From: Bradyrhizobium sp. SK17
Lineage (GTDB): Bacteria > Pseudomonadota > Alphaproteobacteria > Rhizobiales > Xanthobacteraceae
NCBI RefSeq assembly: GCF_002831585.1
Contig: NZ_CP025113.1
Coordinates: 744,001 to 808,000, forward strand
Direction of reading: 5' to 3'
Length of the DNA stretch: 64,000 nucleotides
Below the pieces are notes generated by a model that did not search any database, was not told the DNA's origin, and saw only the letters and a list, made by a program, of their open reading frames with translations. Every line of letters begins with the position of its first letter. Within the stretch, counting starts at the first letter, position 1. Positions 23,483 to 32,944 of the stretch are shown piece after piece. A program made the position numbers and the translations under genes.

Positions 23483-24952
23483 ATGCGGGAACATGATGTG
23501 GTGATTGCCGGCGGAGGGCCGACCGGGCTGATGCTGGCGGGCGAATTGATGTTGGCCGGGATCGATGTCGCGATCGTCGAGCGGCGGGCGAGCCCGGATC
23601 TCACCGGCTCGCGGGCGGGCGGCCTGCATGCGCGGACCATGGAGGTGCTCGATCAGCGCGGCATCGGCGATCGATTCGTCGCGGCGGGAACGCGCCATCC
23701 GGCGGTGCTGTTCCACTCGCATCTGGTTCCGCTTGATATCACCGACTTTCCGACCCGGCGCAATTTCACGCTCGGGCTGTTCCAGACCCGTATCGAGCGC
23801 ATTCTCGGCGAATGGGTCGGCGAGCTCGGCGTGCCGATCTATCGCGCGTGCGACGTCACCGGTTTCACGCAGGACGAGGCCGGCGTCGATGTCGCGTTGT
23901 CGGATGGAGAGAGCATCCGGTCACAGTATCTCGTCGGCTGCGACGGCGGCCGGAGCATCGTCCGCAAGGCGGCCGGCATCGAATTCGCCGGATGGGATCC
24001 GACCAGAAGCTGGCTGATCGCCGAGGCCGAGATGTCCAGCGAACCGCAATGGGGCTTTCGCCAGGACGACACCGGCACCTATGCGATCGGCAAGGTGGAA
24101 GACACCACGCGCGTGCGTGTGGTGCTGACCGAGCGGCAGCTCGGCACCGAGAGAGAGCCGACCCTGCGCGACGTCAGTGAGACGCTGGCCGCCGCGTATG
24201 GCACCGATTTCGGCATCCATGATCCGGTCTGGATCTCGCGCTTCACCGACATGACCCGGCAGGCGGCGACCTATCGCAGGCAGCGCGTGCTGCTGGCCGG
24301 GGATGCCGCCCATGTGCATCCCCCGATGGGCGGACAGGGCCTCAATATCGGCGTACAGGACGCGGTGAATCTGGGCTGGAAGCTCGCCCAGGTGGTCAAG
24401 CAGATATCGCCGGATAGCCTGCTCGACAGCTATCAGGCCGAACGACATCCGGTGGCGGCCCGCGTGCTGCGCAACACCATGGCGCATGTCGCGCTCAGCC
24501 GCACCGACGCGCGCAGCAAGGCGCTGAACGAGGTCGTCTCCGACCTATTGCGCATGGACGAGCCGCGCCGCCGATTTGTCGCGATGATGTCGGGCCTCGA
24601 CCTGCACTACGATCTCGGCGATGGCCATCCGTTGCTCGGACGCCGGATGCCGGATCTCGACCTCGTTACCGCGAACGGTCCCGTACAGCTCTTCATGCTG
24701 CTGCACTGGGCGCAACCCGTGCTGCTCAATTTCGCCGCGCCGAACCGCGTCGATATCGCCGGCTGGACCGATCGCGTTCAGTCGGTCGATGCCGGCTACG
24801 CCGGCCCGTGGGAGCTTCCCGCGATCGGAACGGTGCCGGCACCGGCCGCCGTGCTGGTCCGGCCCGACGGCTATGTGGCGTGGGTCGGCGAGCAGGCGCA
24901 GACGGGGCTCACCGAGGCACTGACCAGATGGTTCGGCGCGCCGCTTGGTTGA
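23483..24952 (+). CDS. FAD-dependent aromatic monooxygenase (PheA/TfdB-like)
   Basis: This 489-residue group A flavoprotein hydroxylase starts with VVIAGGGPTGLMLAGEL (dinucleotide fold). The mid DG motif is LVGCDGGRSIVRK, and the second FAD motif is RVLLAGDAAHVHPPMGGQGLN. The C-terminal thioredoxin-like domain (about 390-489) matches phenol hydroxylase and polyketide/rifampicin monooxygenases. The enzyme should use NAD(P)H and O2 to hydroxylate an aromatic ring. No pathway partner is adjacent, so the substrate is unknown. It stands alone between repeats. Confidence 0.88.
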   Translation: MREHDVVIAGGGPTGLMLAGELMLAGIDVAIVERRASPDLTGSRAGGLHARTMEVLDQRGIGDRFVAAGTRHPAVLFHSHLVPLDITDFPTRRNFTLGLFQTRIERILGEWVGELGVPIYRACDVTGFTQDEAGVDVALSDGESIRSQYLVGCDGGRSIVRKAAGIEFAGWDPTRSWLIAEAEMSSEPQWGFRQDDTGTYAIGKVEDTTRVRVVLTERQLGTEREPTLRDVSETLAAAYGTDFGIHDPVWISRFTDMTRQAATYRRQRVLLAGDAAHVHPPMGGQGLNIGVQDAVNLGWKLAQVVKQISPDSLLDSYQAERHPVAARVLRNTMAHVALSRTDARSKALNEVVSDLLRMDEPRRRFVAMMSGLDLHYDLGDGHPLLGRRMPDLDLVTANGPVQLFMLLHWAQPVLLNFAAPNRVDIAGWTDRVQSVDAGYAGPWELPAIGTVPAPAAVLVRPDGYVAWVGEQAQTGLTEALTRWFGAPLG

Positions 24953-24962
24953 TAGAGTTCTT

Positions 24963-25053
24963 CGTCATGGCCGGGCTTGTCCCTGCCATCCGCGTTTTCC
25001 TGGATCACCCAAGACAAGGACGCGGATGCCCGGCACAAGGCCGGGCATGACGG
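24963..25053. repeat. Dispersed inverted repeat, family A (CATGGCCGGGCTTGT)
   Basis: The left arm (CGTCATGGCCGGGCTTGTCC...) and right arm (...ACAAGGCCGGGCATGACGGG) pair over about 35 bases, with an inner GCGTTTTCCT/AGGACGCG-like part. A second copy lies at 32779-32866. It sits between two convergent genes. Confidence 0.8.
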
Positions 25054-25089
25054 GATCGCACAAGAGTGCCTGATTTCTTCGCCCGCGCC

Positions 25090-26715
25090 CTACCCCGCCG
25101 GCTGGAACGAATCCGCGCGCGCCATCGCCCAGGCTTCGCGGAAGCGCGGATCCTGCGTGCCTTCGAGCAACTCGCCCGGGCGCAGCGCCGGGTAGAGTTG
25201 CGCGAAGGAGCGGACGTCGGTGGTCGAAGTCCGCTGCGAGAAGTGGATCGGGCGCAGATCCTGGGTATGCTCGAGGCCGGCGGCCGCGAGCAGCTCGGTC
25301 AGTGCGTGCAGGGTCGAGTGGTGATAATTGTACACCCGCTCGCTCTTGTCCGGCACGTAGAGCGCGCGGTTGCGAACCGGATCTTGCGAGGTCACGCCGG
25401 TCGGGCAACGATCGGTGTGGCAACTCAGGGACTGGATGCAGCCCAGCGCGAACATGAAGCCGCGCGCCGAATTGCACCAGTCGGCCCCGATCGCCATCGC
25501 GCGCGCCATGTCGAAGGCGGTCGCGATCTTGCCGGAGGCGCCGATCTTGATCCGGTCGCGCGCGCCGATACCGACCAGCGCGTTGTGGACGAAATTGACG
25601 CCCTCGCGCATCGGCATGCCCAAATGGTCCATGAACTCCAGTGGCGCCGCGCCAGTGCCGCCTTCGTTGCCGTCGACCACGATGAAATCGGGATACAGCC
25701 CGCTCTCCTTCATCGCCTTGCAGATCGCCAGGAATTCCCAGGGATGGCCGATGCACATCTTGAAGCCGGCCGGCTTGCCGCCGGACAGCTTCCGCATGTT
25801 GGCGACGAATTCCATCATCTGGATCGGTGTCGAGAATGCCTTGTGATAGGCCGGCGAGATGCAGTCCTCGCCGAGCGGCACGCCGCGGATCTTGGAGATC
25901 TCCTCGGAGACCTTGGCGGCCGGCAGCACGCCGCCATGGCCGGGCTTGGCGCCCTGGCTGATCTTGAGCTCAACCATCTTGATCTGGTCGTCGCTCGAGA
26001 CCCGCGCGAACTCGTCCGGATTGAAGGTGCCGTCGCGGTTGCGACAACCGAAATAGCCCGAGCCGATCTCCCAGATGATGTCGCCGCCCATCTCGCGGTG
26101 ATACGGACTGACGCCGCCCTCGCCGGTGTCATGGGCGAAGCCGCCCTTCTTGGCGCCGGCGTTCAGGGCCCGCACCGCGTTCGGGCTCAACGCGCCAAAA
26201 CTCATCGCCGAGATGTTGAAGACCGAGGCCGAATACGGCCTGGTGCAATCGGGGCCGCCGATGGTGATGCGGAATTTCTCGTCGGCTTTCGGCTTCGGCG
26301 CCACCGAGTGGTGCATCCACTCATAGCCCTCGCGGTAGACGTCCTCCTGGGTGCCGAACGGCCGCTTGTCGAGCACCATCTTGGCGCGCTGATAGACCAC
26401 CGCGCGGGTGTCGCGCGAGAACGGCATGCCGTCCTTCTCGCTCTCGAAGAAATACTGCCGCATCTCGGGGCGGATTTCCTCGAGCAGGAAGCGGACATGC
26501 GCCGAGATCGGGTAGTTGCGCAGCACTGCGTGGCTCTTCTGCGTGAGGTCGCGGATACCGAGCAATGTCAGCGCGCCGAAGATGACCAGCGGGATCAGGA
26601 CGATCTTGAAGACCTTGTGATCGAAAATCCCGACCAGCAGCAGCAGCGCGGTGACGACGGCGCAGATCGTCAGCACGATGAAGCGCGGCGAGAACGGAAG
26701 CAGCATCGTGTCCAT
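25090..26715 (-). CDS. FMN-binding glutamate synthase family protein
   Basis: This 541-residue protein has two N-terminal hydrophobic helices (IVLTICAVVTALLLLVGIF and VFKIVLIPLVIFGALTLLG). The rest is a glutamate-synthase-like (beta/alpha)8 domain with NISAMSFGALS, DTGEGGVSPYH, VVDGNEGGTGAAP and the Cys cluster SCHTDRCPTGV for an Fe-S centre. It lacks the glutaminase domain of GltB. Such stand-alone, membrane-anchored versions are widespread with no firm physiological role. No partner genes are adjacent. Confidence 0.9.
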   Translation of the reverse strand: MDTMLLPFSPRFIVLTICAVVTALLLLVGIFDHKVFKIVLIPLVIFGALTLLGIRDLTQKSHAVLRNYPISAHVRFLLEEIRPEMRQYFFESEKDGMPFSRDTRAVVYQRAKMVLDKRPFGTQEDVYREGYEWMHHSVAPKPKADEKFRITIGGPDCTRPYSASVFNISAMSFGALSPNAVRALNAGAKKGGFAHDTGEGGVSPYHREMGGDIIWEIGSGYFGCRNRDGTFNPDEFARVSSDDQIKMVELKISQGAKPGHGGVLPAAKVSEEISKIRGVPLGEDCISPAYHKAFSTPIQMMEFVANMRKLSGGKPAGFKMCIGHPWEFLAICKAMKESGLYPDFIVVDGNEGGTGAAPLEFMDHLGMPMREGVNFVHNALVGIGARDRIKIGASGKIATAFDMARAMAIGADWCNSARGFMFALGCIQSLSCHTDRCPTGVTSQDPVRNRALYVPDKSERVYNYHHSTLHALTELLAAAGLEHTQDLRPIHFSQRTSTTDVRSFAQLYPALRPGELLEGTQDPRFREAWAMARADSFQPAG

Positions 26716-26955
26716 AGAACCCCTCAGCCGGTCTGCCTGGATACCCTGTCGGTCGCGAGCCTAATCCAACTCGCGGAACCAGCGCTACACGGTAATACGG
26801 CCGGTCGGTCACAGATGTGACAACCGCCCGGATGGGCGGGTGCGAGCGCCATGATCGTTCAACTTAATCCCTATTGCAGTGCAACGAAGTCGGCCGCGCA
26901 CTCGCTGGTGCTCCCTCGCCCCGCTCTTGCGGGGAGAGGTTGAGAGCCCCCGACC

Positions 26956-27825
26956 TCAATGGTCGTGCGGCTGCAATTCGTGCGGGATGTGGCCCGGCTT
27001 CAGGCCGTCGCTCGCGAGCCATTCGTTGGTGGTATCGCGCGCGCGTGCGATATGGTCCGCAGTCCGGGTGAAATCGTAGGGCGAGCCGACCAGCGGACAG
27101 AGCGGCGGCACCACGAAATACTCGACGTCGGGGCCGATATTCTCGAGCTCGTTGACGAGTTGCCGCGCGATCAGCAGCGTCAGCGCATGCAGCGCGTTGG
27201 CAAGCGCACCGACCGGCGGCGCCTGATTGGCGCAGGCGTGTCCAGTCGGCAGCACGATCAGGCGTTTCGCCCCATGCTTCACGGCGACGCGGACCGGTGT
27301 GTTGCTGGAGATCGCCCCATCGGCCAGGAAACGATCGCGGTAGTGCACCGGCGTGAACGCCCCGGGGATCGCGGTCGAGGCCACGATCGCTTCCGCCGCC
27401 GAGCCTTCCGACAGCACCACGCTGTCGCCGCTGATGATGTCGGTGGTGACGATGTGGATCGGCATCCGGGCGTCCTCGAGATTGCGGAACGGGATGTAGT
27501 CGTCGATCAGACGGCGGATGCCTTCATGCGAGATCAGGAAGTCGCGCCGCCACAGGAAGCTCACCAGCGTCCGCCAGGTCACCGGAAACACATCCTGCCG
27601 GGTCAAATGGCGCCAGATGTCGGCCAACCGAGCGACGCCCGAGACGGTGGGATCACCGGCATAGAATGCGCCGTTCAGGGCGCCGACGCTGGAGCCGACC
27701 ACCATGTCGGCAACGACGCCGTGTGCGGCCAGCGCCTGCAGCATGCCGACCTGCACCGCGCCAAAGCTGCCGCCGCCGGCGAATACAAACGCAGTCTTCG
27801 GCGCATCCGGATTGGTGATGGACAA
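26956..27825 (-). CDS. Patatin-like phospholipase family protein
   Basis: This 289-residue enzyme has the oxyanion motif AGGGSFGAVQ, the nucleophile GSSVGAL (GXSXG) and the catalytic-Asp motif DGAISSNTP. These together make the Ser-Asp dyad of bacterial patatins. There is no signal peptide. TTG at 27825 is chosen as start because a GAGGAG site lies 8 bases upstream. An upstream in-frame extension to 27996 has unlike composition and runs into repeat sequence. Confidence 0.88.
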   Translation of the reverse strand: MSITNPDAPKTAFVFAGGGSFGAVQVGMLQALAAHGVVADMVVGSSVGALNGAFYAGDPTVSGVARLADIWRHLTRQDVFPVTWRTLVSFLWRRDFLISHEGIRRLIDDYIPFRNLEDARMPIHIVTTDIISGDSVVLSEGSAAEAIVASTAIPGAFTPVHYRDRFLADGAISSNTPVRVAVKHGAKRLIVLPTGHACANQAPPVGALANALHALTLLIARQLVNELENIGPDVEYFVVPPLCPLVGSPYDFTRTADHIARARDTTNEWLASDGLKPGHIPHELQPHDH

Positions 27826-27919
27826 GCTGCGGCTCCTCGGGTCGCCGCGTTCGGGAAACGGCTGCGCGGCGTTGGGAGGGTTATAGCAAAGGAAAAACGG
27901 TGCACGCCACCTGCACAGC

Positions 27920-28040
27920 CGTCGTCCAGGCGAAGGCCAGGACCCATAACCACAAATGCTAAAGGCTGGAGCCCGATGGGGCCCCAGCCTTCGCAAAACA
28001 GAGAGTGGTGGTAATGGGTCCTGGCCTGCGCCGGGACGAC
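27920..28040. repeat. Dispersed inverted repeat, family B (GTCGTCC...GGACGAC)
   Basis: The outer arms GTCGTCCAGGCGAAGGCCAG and the reverse complement-like CTGGCCTGCGCCGGGACGAC are joined through ACCCATAACCAC/GTGGTGGTAATGGGT and an inner GGCTGG/CCAGCC stem. Related shorter copies occur at 45355-45380, 48878-48996 and 63908-63933. Confidence 0.75.
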
Positions 28041-28045
28041 ACCGA

Positions 28046-28819
28046 TTAACGCTCGACGAACGCCTTCTCGATCACGAAGTGACCGGGCGTGTTGCCGCTG
28101 CCCTCCTTGAAGCCACGGGTCTCGAACAGCTGCTTCAACTCTTCCAGCATCGCGGGGCTGCCGCACATCATGATGCGGTCGGTCTCGATGTCGAGCGGCC
28201 CTTGATGCAGGTCGGTGAACAGCTGGTTGGAGGTGATCAGGTCGGTGATGCGGCCGCGGTTACGGAACGGCTCGCGCGTCACGGTCGGATAGTAGGACAG
28301 CTTCTCGGACAGCATGGGCCCGAACAGTTCGTCGTCGCGCAGCTTGGCGACCAGCTCCTCGCCATAGGCGAGCTCGGAGACCTGGCGGCAGCCATGCACC
28401 AGGAGGATCTGGTCGTAGCGATCATAGACCTCGGGGTCCTTGATCAGGCTCGCGAACGGCGCAAGGCCGGTGCCGGTCGACAGCAGCATCAGCCGCTTGC
28501 CGGGAATCAGGTTGTCGGTGATCAGCGTACCGGTCGCCTTGCGGCCGACCAGGATGGTGTCGCCCTCGCGGATCTTCTGGAGCTTGGAGGTGAGCGGGCC
28601 GTCCTGCACCTTGATCGAGAAGAACTCGAGCTCTTCCTCGTGATTGGCGCTCGCCATCGAATAGGCGCGCAGCAGCGGCCGGCCATCGACCTCGAGTCCG
28701 ATCATGGCGAACTGGCCATTCTGGAAGCGGAAACCGGAATCGCGGGTGGCTCGGAAGCTGAAAAGCGTATCGGTCCAGTGCTGAACGGAAAGAACCTTCT
28801 CTCGATAGAACGCGCTCAT
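28046..28819 (-). CDS. fpr: Ferredoxin--NADP(+) reductase
   Basis: The 257-residue flavoprotein has the FAD-binding RAYSMASAN. The NADP-binding block is LLSTGTGLAPFASLI, with MMCGSPAML and the bacterial-type C-terminus FVIEKAFVER. This is the Fpr subclass that returns electrons to ferredoxin or flavodoxin for oxidative stress and Fe-S repair. The start at MSAFYREKV matches the family length; an upstream ATG would add 22 basic residues. Confidence 0.92.
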   Translation of the reverse strand: MSAFYREKVLSVQHWTDTLFSFRATRDSGFRFQNGQFAMIGLEVDGRPLLRAYSMASANHEEELEFFSIKVQDGPLTSKLQKIREGDTILVGRKATGTLITDNLIPGKRLMLLSTGTGLAPFASLIKDPEVYDRYDQILLVHGCRQVSELAYGEELVAKLRDDELFGPMLSEKLSYYPTVTREPFRNRGRITDLITSNQLFTDLHQGPLDIETDRIMMCGSPAMLEELKQLFETRGFKEGSGNTPGHFVIEKAFVER

Positions 28820-29114
28820 GTGTTTTCGTTTTCTCGATTGACCAGATTTAGAATGGTTTGATTTAGACTGCCCGCGACGACGCAAAAGTGGCCGAAATCA
28901 TTGAAGATCTCGCGTGTCCATTGCGCCTATGGGAGAGATAGTCAAGATCAACTGGCGTGCAATTGCGATCTCAGAATGGCAGTCGTTCGATTTCGCGCGG
29001 AGGTTCAACCACGACATCGTTAACACGCGGCGACGCGCGTAATATACTTGCCGAGATCAGCGCCGATCTGGCAATTAATTGCTGCGAAGTCAGCAACAAA
29101 GGGAAAATGATCTC

Positions 29115-30050
29115 GTGGTTCTGATCAGCCAGCGAATCTTCCTGGAAACCATCAAAAAATATTGCCTCGCGCACGATATCGCGATCGAGATCAGGTCCGG
29201 CGGCTGGCTGCTCATCATGACCAGGGGCAACGAGCGACGGCTCGCGATCGGTTACGACATCGGGCTGAACAGCGCGGTCGCGCATCAGGTTGCCAATGAC
29301 AAATCGGCCTGCGCTGACGTGCTGGCGTCGGCGGGCGTCCCCGCCCTTCCGCACACGCTGGTTCTCGGCGCAAAGCTCAGCAAGCACATCCCGGGATCGG
29401 ACTCGCTGGACGCGATACAGCTTCTGCTGGACAGGCATCCGCTCGGGCTCGTCGTCAAACCCAATGCGGGGACATCAGGCGAGCTGGTGTTTCGGGTGAC
29501 GACCCGGGCGCAACTTGAGACGGCGGTGGCGCGCATCCTCGCCGCGCATCCGAGCCTTGCGATCTCGCCCTATGTCGAGATCGAGGACGAGGTGCGCGTC
29601 GTGCTGCTCGATGGGCGCGCGCTGATTGTCTACGGCAAGACCCGCCCGTCGGTGGTCGGCGACGGCGTCCATTCATTGCGCGCGCTGGCGCGGGCGGCGA
29701 CGACCGAAGATCAATTCAAGATCATCACCACGGAACACGACGTCGCCGCGCTCGACGCCATTCCGCCGCTTGGTGAGCGGCGGCTGTTGAACTGGCGGCA
29801 CAACCTCGATGCCGGCGCAGAGCCGGTGCTGCTTGCAGATGGCGCGGCACGCGAGGCCTGCGTCGCACTGGCCATCAGGGCTGCACAAGCCGTCGGCATT
29901 CGCTTCGCTTCCATCGACGTGGTGCGCGCCGACGGTGCGTGGAAAATCCTCGAAGTGAACGCCGGCGTGAAGATGGAAGCGCTGGGCCGCCGCCATCCGG
30001 AATTGGTCGAGGCAGCCTATGGCTCCGCCCTCGACTGCCTGTTCGGCTGA
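29115..30050 (+). CDS. ATP-grasp domain protein (cyanophycin-synthetase/RimK-like)
   Basis: The protein of about 311 residues has an ATP-grasp core: LGLVVKPNAGTSGELVFRV (nucleotide-lysine and loop), ISPYVEIEDEVRVVLLDG (hinge), GKTRPSVVGDG, and SIDVVRADGAWKILEVNAG (Mg ligands). The GKTRPSVVGDG element resembles the cyanophycin synthetase and glutathione-synthase-like group, which join amino acids to carboxylates. GTG 29115 is chosen because an AGGG element precedes it; a TTG at 29079 is possible. No partner genes are adjacent, so the substrate is unknown. Confidence 0.75.
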   Translation: MVLISQRIFLETIKKYCLAHDIAIEIRSGGWLLIMTRGNERRLAIGYDIGLNSAVAHQVANDKSACADVLASAGVPALPHTLVLGAKLSKHIPGSDSLDAIQLLLDRHPLGLVVKPNAGTSGELVFRVTTRAQLETAVARILAAHPSLAISPYVEIEDEVRVVLLDGRALIVYGKTRPSVVGDGVHSLRALARAATTEDQFKIITTEHDVAALDAIPPLGERRLLNWRHNLDAGAEPVLLADGAAREACVALAIRAAQAVGIRFASIDVVRADGAWKILEVNAGVKMEALGRRHPELVEAAYGSALDCLFG

Positions 30051-30076
30051 ACAACGCAACCGAGGTGCGACCGTCG

Positions 30077-32488
30077 TCAGGCGGTCCGCGCCAATTCCCG
30101 GACGGCAGCCTTGTCCTCCCTTGGCGCTTCGTCGCCACTGTGAGTCAGTTCGCGGAACGTCTCGATCCTGGCTGGCGCGCCGAGCAGATAGCCCTGCATC
30201 TCGTCGCAGAACTCGTCACGCAGGAAACGCAGCTCTTCATCCGACTCGACGCCTTCGGCAAGCACCGGCAGGCCGAGCCCGCGACCGATGCCGAGCACGG
30301 CGCGCACGATCGTGGCAGCCTGTTCATTGGTATCGACCGATTTGATGAACGAGCCGTCGATCTTGATCTTGTCGAACGGGAATGCGCGCAGGTTCGACAG
30401 CGACGAATAGCCGGTGCCGAAATCGTCCATGGCGATGCGAACGCCGAATCCCTTGATCCGCCGCAGCGTCGCCAGCGCGCGATTGAAATCGCGGACCAGC
30501 GCCGTCTCGGTGATTTCGATTTCGAGCCGGCGCGGCGACAGCCCGGTCTCCAGCAATACCTTGTGCACGTCCTGCACGAAATTGGCGTTGTAGAGCTGGG
30601 CACCCGAGACGTTGACGGCCACCGTCAGCGGTTGCGTCCAGTTCACCGCCTCCTGGCACGCCTTTCTCAGCACCCAATCGCCGATCTCCAGGATTGAGCC
30701 GGACTCCTCGGCGATCGGAATGAAGACCGCGGGCGAGATCACGCCGCGCGTCGGGTGCTTCCAGCGCAACAGCGCCTCGAAGCCGGTCACGACCCCGGTG
30801 CGAATGTCCTTCTGCGGCTGGTAGACCAGCCACAACTCGTCACGCGAGATCGCATGCCGCAGATCGTGCTCGATCATGCGCCGCTCGCGGACGTCGGAGC
30901 CCATCTTCGCCTCGAAGAAGCGGTAGGTGGAGCGGCCCTCGGTCTTGGCGCGATAGAGCGCGGTGTCGGCATGCACCAGCAGGGTCTCGCGCTCGGACCC
31001 GTCATCCGGGCAGATCGCGATGCCGACGCTGCTGGAAATACTTTCGACCTCGGGCATGATGTCCTTGCGGCGCAACGCATCGAGGATCGATTCGGCCAGA
31101 TGGCTGACCGCCGAGGGGCTGGCAAGCTGCGGCACCAGGATGGCGAACTCGTCGCCGCCCAACCGGGCCATCATATGCCGCTCGCCGAGCACTGCGGTGA
31201 CGCGCGAGGCGACGGCCTGCAGCACCTTGTCGCCCGCGGCATGACCGAACAGGTCGTTGACCTCCTTGAAGCGGTCGAGGTCGAGACAGAGCACCGCCAG
31301 CTTGTCGCCCTTGGCCAGCGCGTTGCCGACCTCCTGATCCATCCGCGTGTTGAAATGGCTGCGGTTTGGCAGCGACGTCAGCGCGTCATGGTGCGCCAGA
31401 TAGCGAATGTGCCGCTCGGCCTCGCGGCGCGCGCGCAGATCGCGAACCGCGATGACCTGATGCGGCCGGCCGGCAAAATCCAGCGATCGCCGGATCAGTT
31501 CGACCGGGATCACCGAACCGTCGGCGTGATGCAAATTGGTCTCGATCGGCTTGTGCGGATCGGCCGCGATCCTGGCGAGCGCGATCTGGTCCGGAAAACA
31601 GGTTGCGAGGCGGCCGCCGACGAGTTGCTCTGACGAGGAGCCGGCGAGATGCACGAAGCTGTCATTGACGGTCACGATGATGTCGCCGTCGCAGACCAGC
31701 AGCCCCTCGACCGCGCCGTTGGCGAGACCGCGCATGCGGTCGGCCTCGATCTCCATCCGGCGGCGTTCGCGCAGGTCGAGCGCGCTGCCGGTCAACGCAA
31801 GCAGGATGATGACGAAGCTCGCGACGCCCACGGCGCCGGCAAGCCATTCGGCCGGCAGCGCCGAACGCGGCACCACGATCGTCGGGTCGGGGATGATCGA
31901 TACCGCGCCCATCGCCGTGAAGTGATGGCTGCAGATCGCCAGCGTCAGCAGCAGCGCACCCAACACCTTCCACTTCAGGGACCGGTCATGGAGACCCGCG
32001 GGCAGCGCGGCCGCGCCGATCACCGTACCGATCACGATCGAGGCCACAACGAGCGCGGGGTCCCAAAGGATCACTCCGGCGACCTCAAACGCGGCCATGC
32101 CGGTGTAATGCATCGCGGCGATGCCGCCGGCGACGATCGCCCCGCCCAGTGCCGGCCCGAAGCGCCAGCCCGGACGCATCGCAACCGCCAGTCCCACACC
32201 GGTCAGCACGATGGCCGCAACCAGCGACAGGAAGGTCAGCTTGATATTGTAGCCGCTCGGAAGTCCCGGTGCGAAGGCGAGCATCGCGATGAAATGCGTC
32301 GCCCAGATGCCGAAGCCGGTGGACACCGCCGACACCACGATCCAGACACCGCGCATCTGACCGACCGAACTCCGTGCGTGGCGCAGCAGGTTGATGGCGG
32401 CATAGGAGGCAAGGCTACAGACGACGGCGGCCAGCCCAACGAGCCACAAATCATGCTCGGTCGCGATGCAATTATAGACCTTGAACAT
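30077..32488 (-). CDS. MHYT-PAS-GGDEF-EAL protein (bifunctional c-di-GMP enzyme)
   Basis: This is an 803-residue membrane protein. Residues ~1-240 form an MHYT sensor with seven helices and three motif copies (THFIAM, AMHYTGM, HHFTAMGAV) proposed to bind copper and sense gas. A PAS-like segment (~250-360) follows. Then comes a GGDEF domain with intact RLGGDEFAIL but no RxxD inhibitory site five residues before it, and an EAL domain with FEALLRW and DDFGTGYSSL. Both catalytic motifs look intact, so synthesis and breakdown of c-di-GMP are both possible. It is a single gene convergent with the ATP-grasp gene. Confidence 0.93.
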   Translation of the reverse strand: MFKVYNCIATEHDLWLVGLAAVVCSLASYAAINLLRHARSSVGQMRGVWIVVSAVSTGFGIWATHFIAMLAFAPGLPSGYNIKLTFLSLVAAIVLTGVGLAVAMRPGWRFGPALGGAIVAGGIAAMHYTGMAAFEVAGVILWDPALVVASIVIGTVIGAAALPAGLHDRSLKWKVLGALLLTLAICSHHFTAMGAVSIIPDPTIVVPRSALPAEWLAGAVGVASFVIILLALTGSALDLRERRRMEIEADRMRGLANGAVEGLLVCDGDIIVTVNDSFVHLAGSSSEQLVGGRLATCFPDQIALARIAADPHKPIETNLHHADGSVIPVELIRRSLDFAGRPHQVIAVRDLRARREAERHIRYLAHHDALTSLPNRSHFNTRMDQEVGNALAKGDKLAVLCLDLDRFKEVNDLFGHAAGDKVLQAVASRVTAVLGERHMMARLGGDEFAILVPQLASPSAVSHLAESILDALRRKDIMPEVESISSSVGIAICPDDGSERETLLVHADTALYRAKTEGRSTYRFFEAKMGSDVRERRMIEHDLRHAISRDELWLVYQPQKDIRTGVVTGFEALLRWKHPTRGVISPAVFIPIAEESGSILEIGDWVLRKACQEAVNWTQPLTVAVNVSGAQLYNANFVQDVHKVLLETGLSPRRLEIEITETALVRDFNRALATLRRIKGFGVRIAMDDFGTGYSSLSNLRAFPFDKIKIDGSFIKSVDTNEQAATIVRAVLGIGRGLGLPVLAEGVESDEELRFLRDEFCDEMQGYLLGAPARIETFRELTHSGDEAPREDKAAVRELARTA

Positions 32489-32944
32489 CTGATCAGTACC
32501 GTAATTGATGGATCCATAAGAGGCCGTTATGGGTCCACCGTAGGCAGCAGCGTATTACGAGTGGTAAACCCCCGTAAAAGACCGGTACTGATGCTCGACA
32601 TGGTAAACAATCGGTCCGGTCGGGGGCGGAGCGACAGCTTGCACCTGTCCATCCCGGGCAGCATCCAGCCCTTGGTAACCAGCGGTCAACCAAGCGGCCC
32701 CAGCACGACAATCGTCCCGGCCGCGGCCGGGGCAATCGCTTATGGCCACGAACAGTTTTGCGCGGCCGTTTCCACGTTCGTCATGGCCGGGCTTGTCCCG
32801 GCCATCCACGTCTTTCTCACGCGGTAATCAAGACGTGGATGCCCGGCACAAGGCCGGGCATGACGGAGTTTGTGGGGAGATCGAGCCCATATGCGATTGC
32901 CCTGCGGCCAAGGCCGGGACGATCTCGAACGTATCACGCCAAGC
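32489..32944. other. Intergenic region with repeat, no gene
   Basis: About 455 bases separate the MHYT protein gene from the binding-protein gene. The segment next to the MHYT start is rich in GGTAAAC-type half repeats (32567 and 32602) that could be regulatory. The right half is taken up by the family A repeat. No reading frame is convincing. Confidence 0.4.
32779..32866. repeat. Dispersed inverted repeat, family A (second copy)
   Basis: CGTCATGGCCGGGCTTGTCC...CCATCCACGTCTT pairs with AAGACGTGGATG...ACAAGGCCGGGCATGACGG across a CTCACGCGGTAATC loop. It is closely similar to the copy at 24963-25053 and better preserved. Confidence 0.85.

Noticed and set aside
30755-32827. Long plus-strand frames opposite the MHYT-GGDEF-EAL gene
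   Set aside because: Mirror images of a gene with intact catalytic motifs; composition is His/Arg/Gln-rich with no domain.
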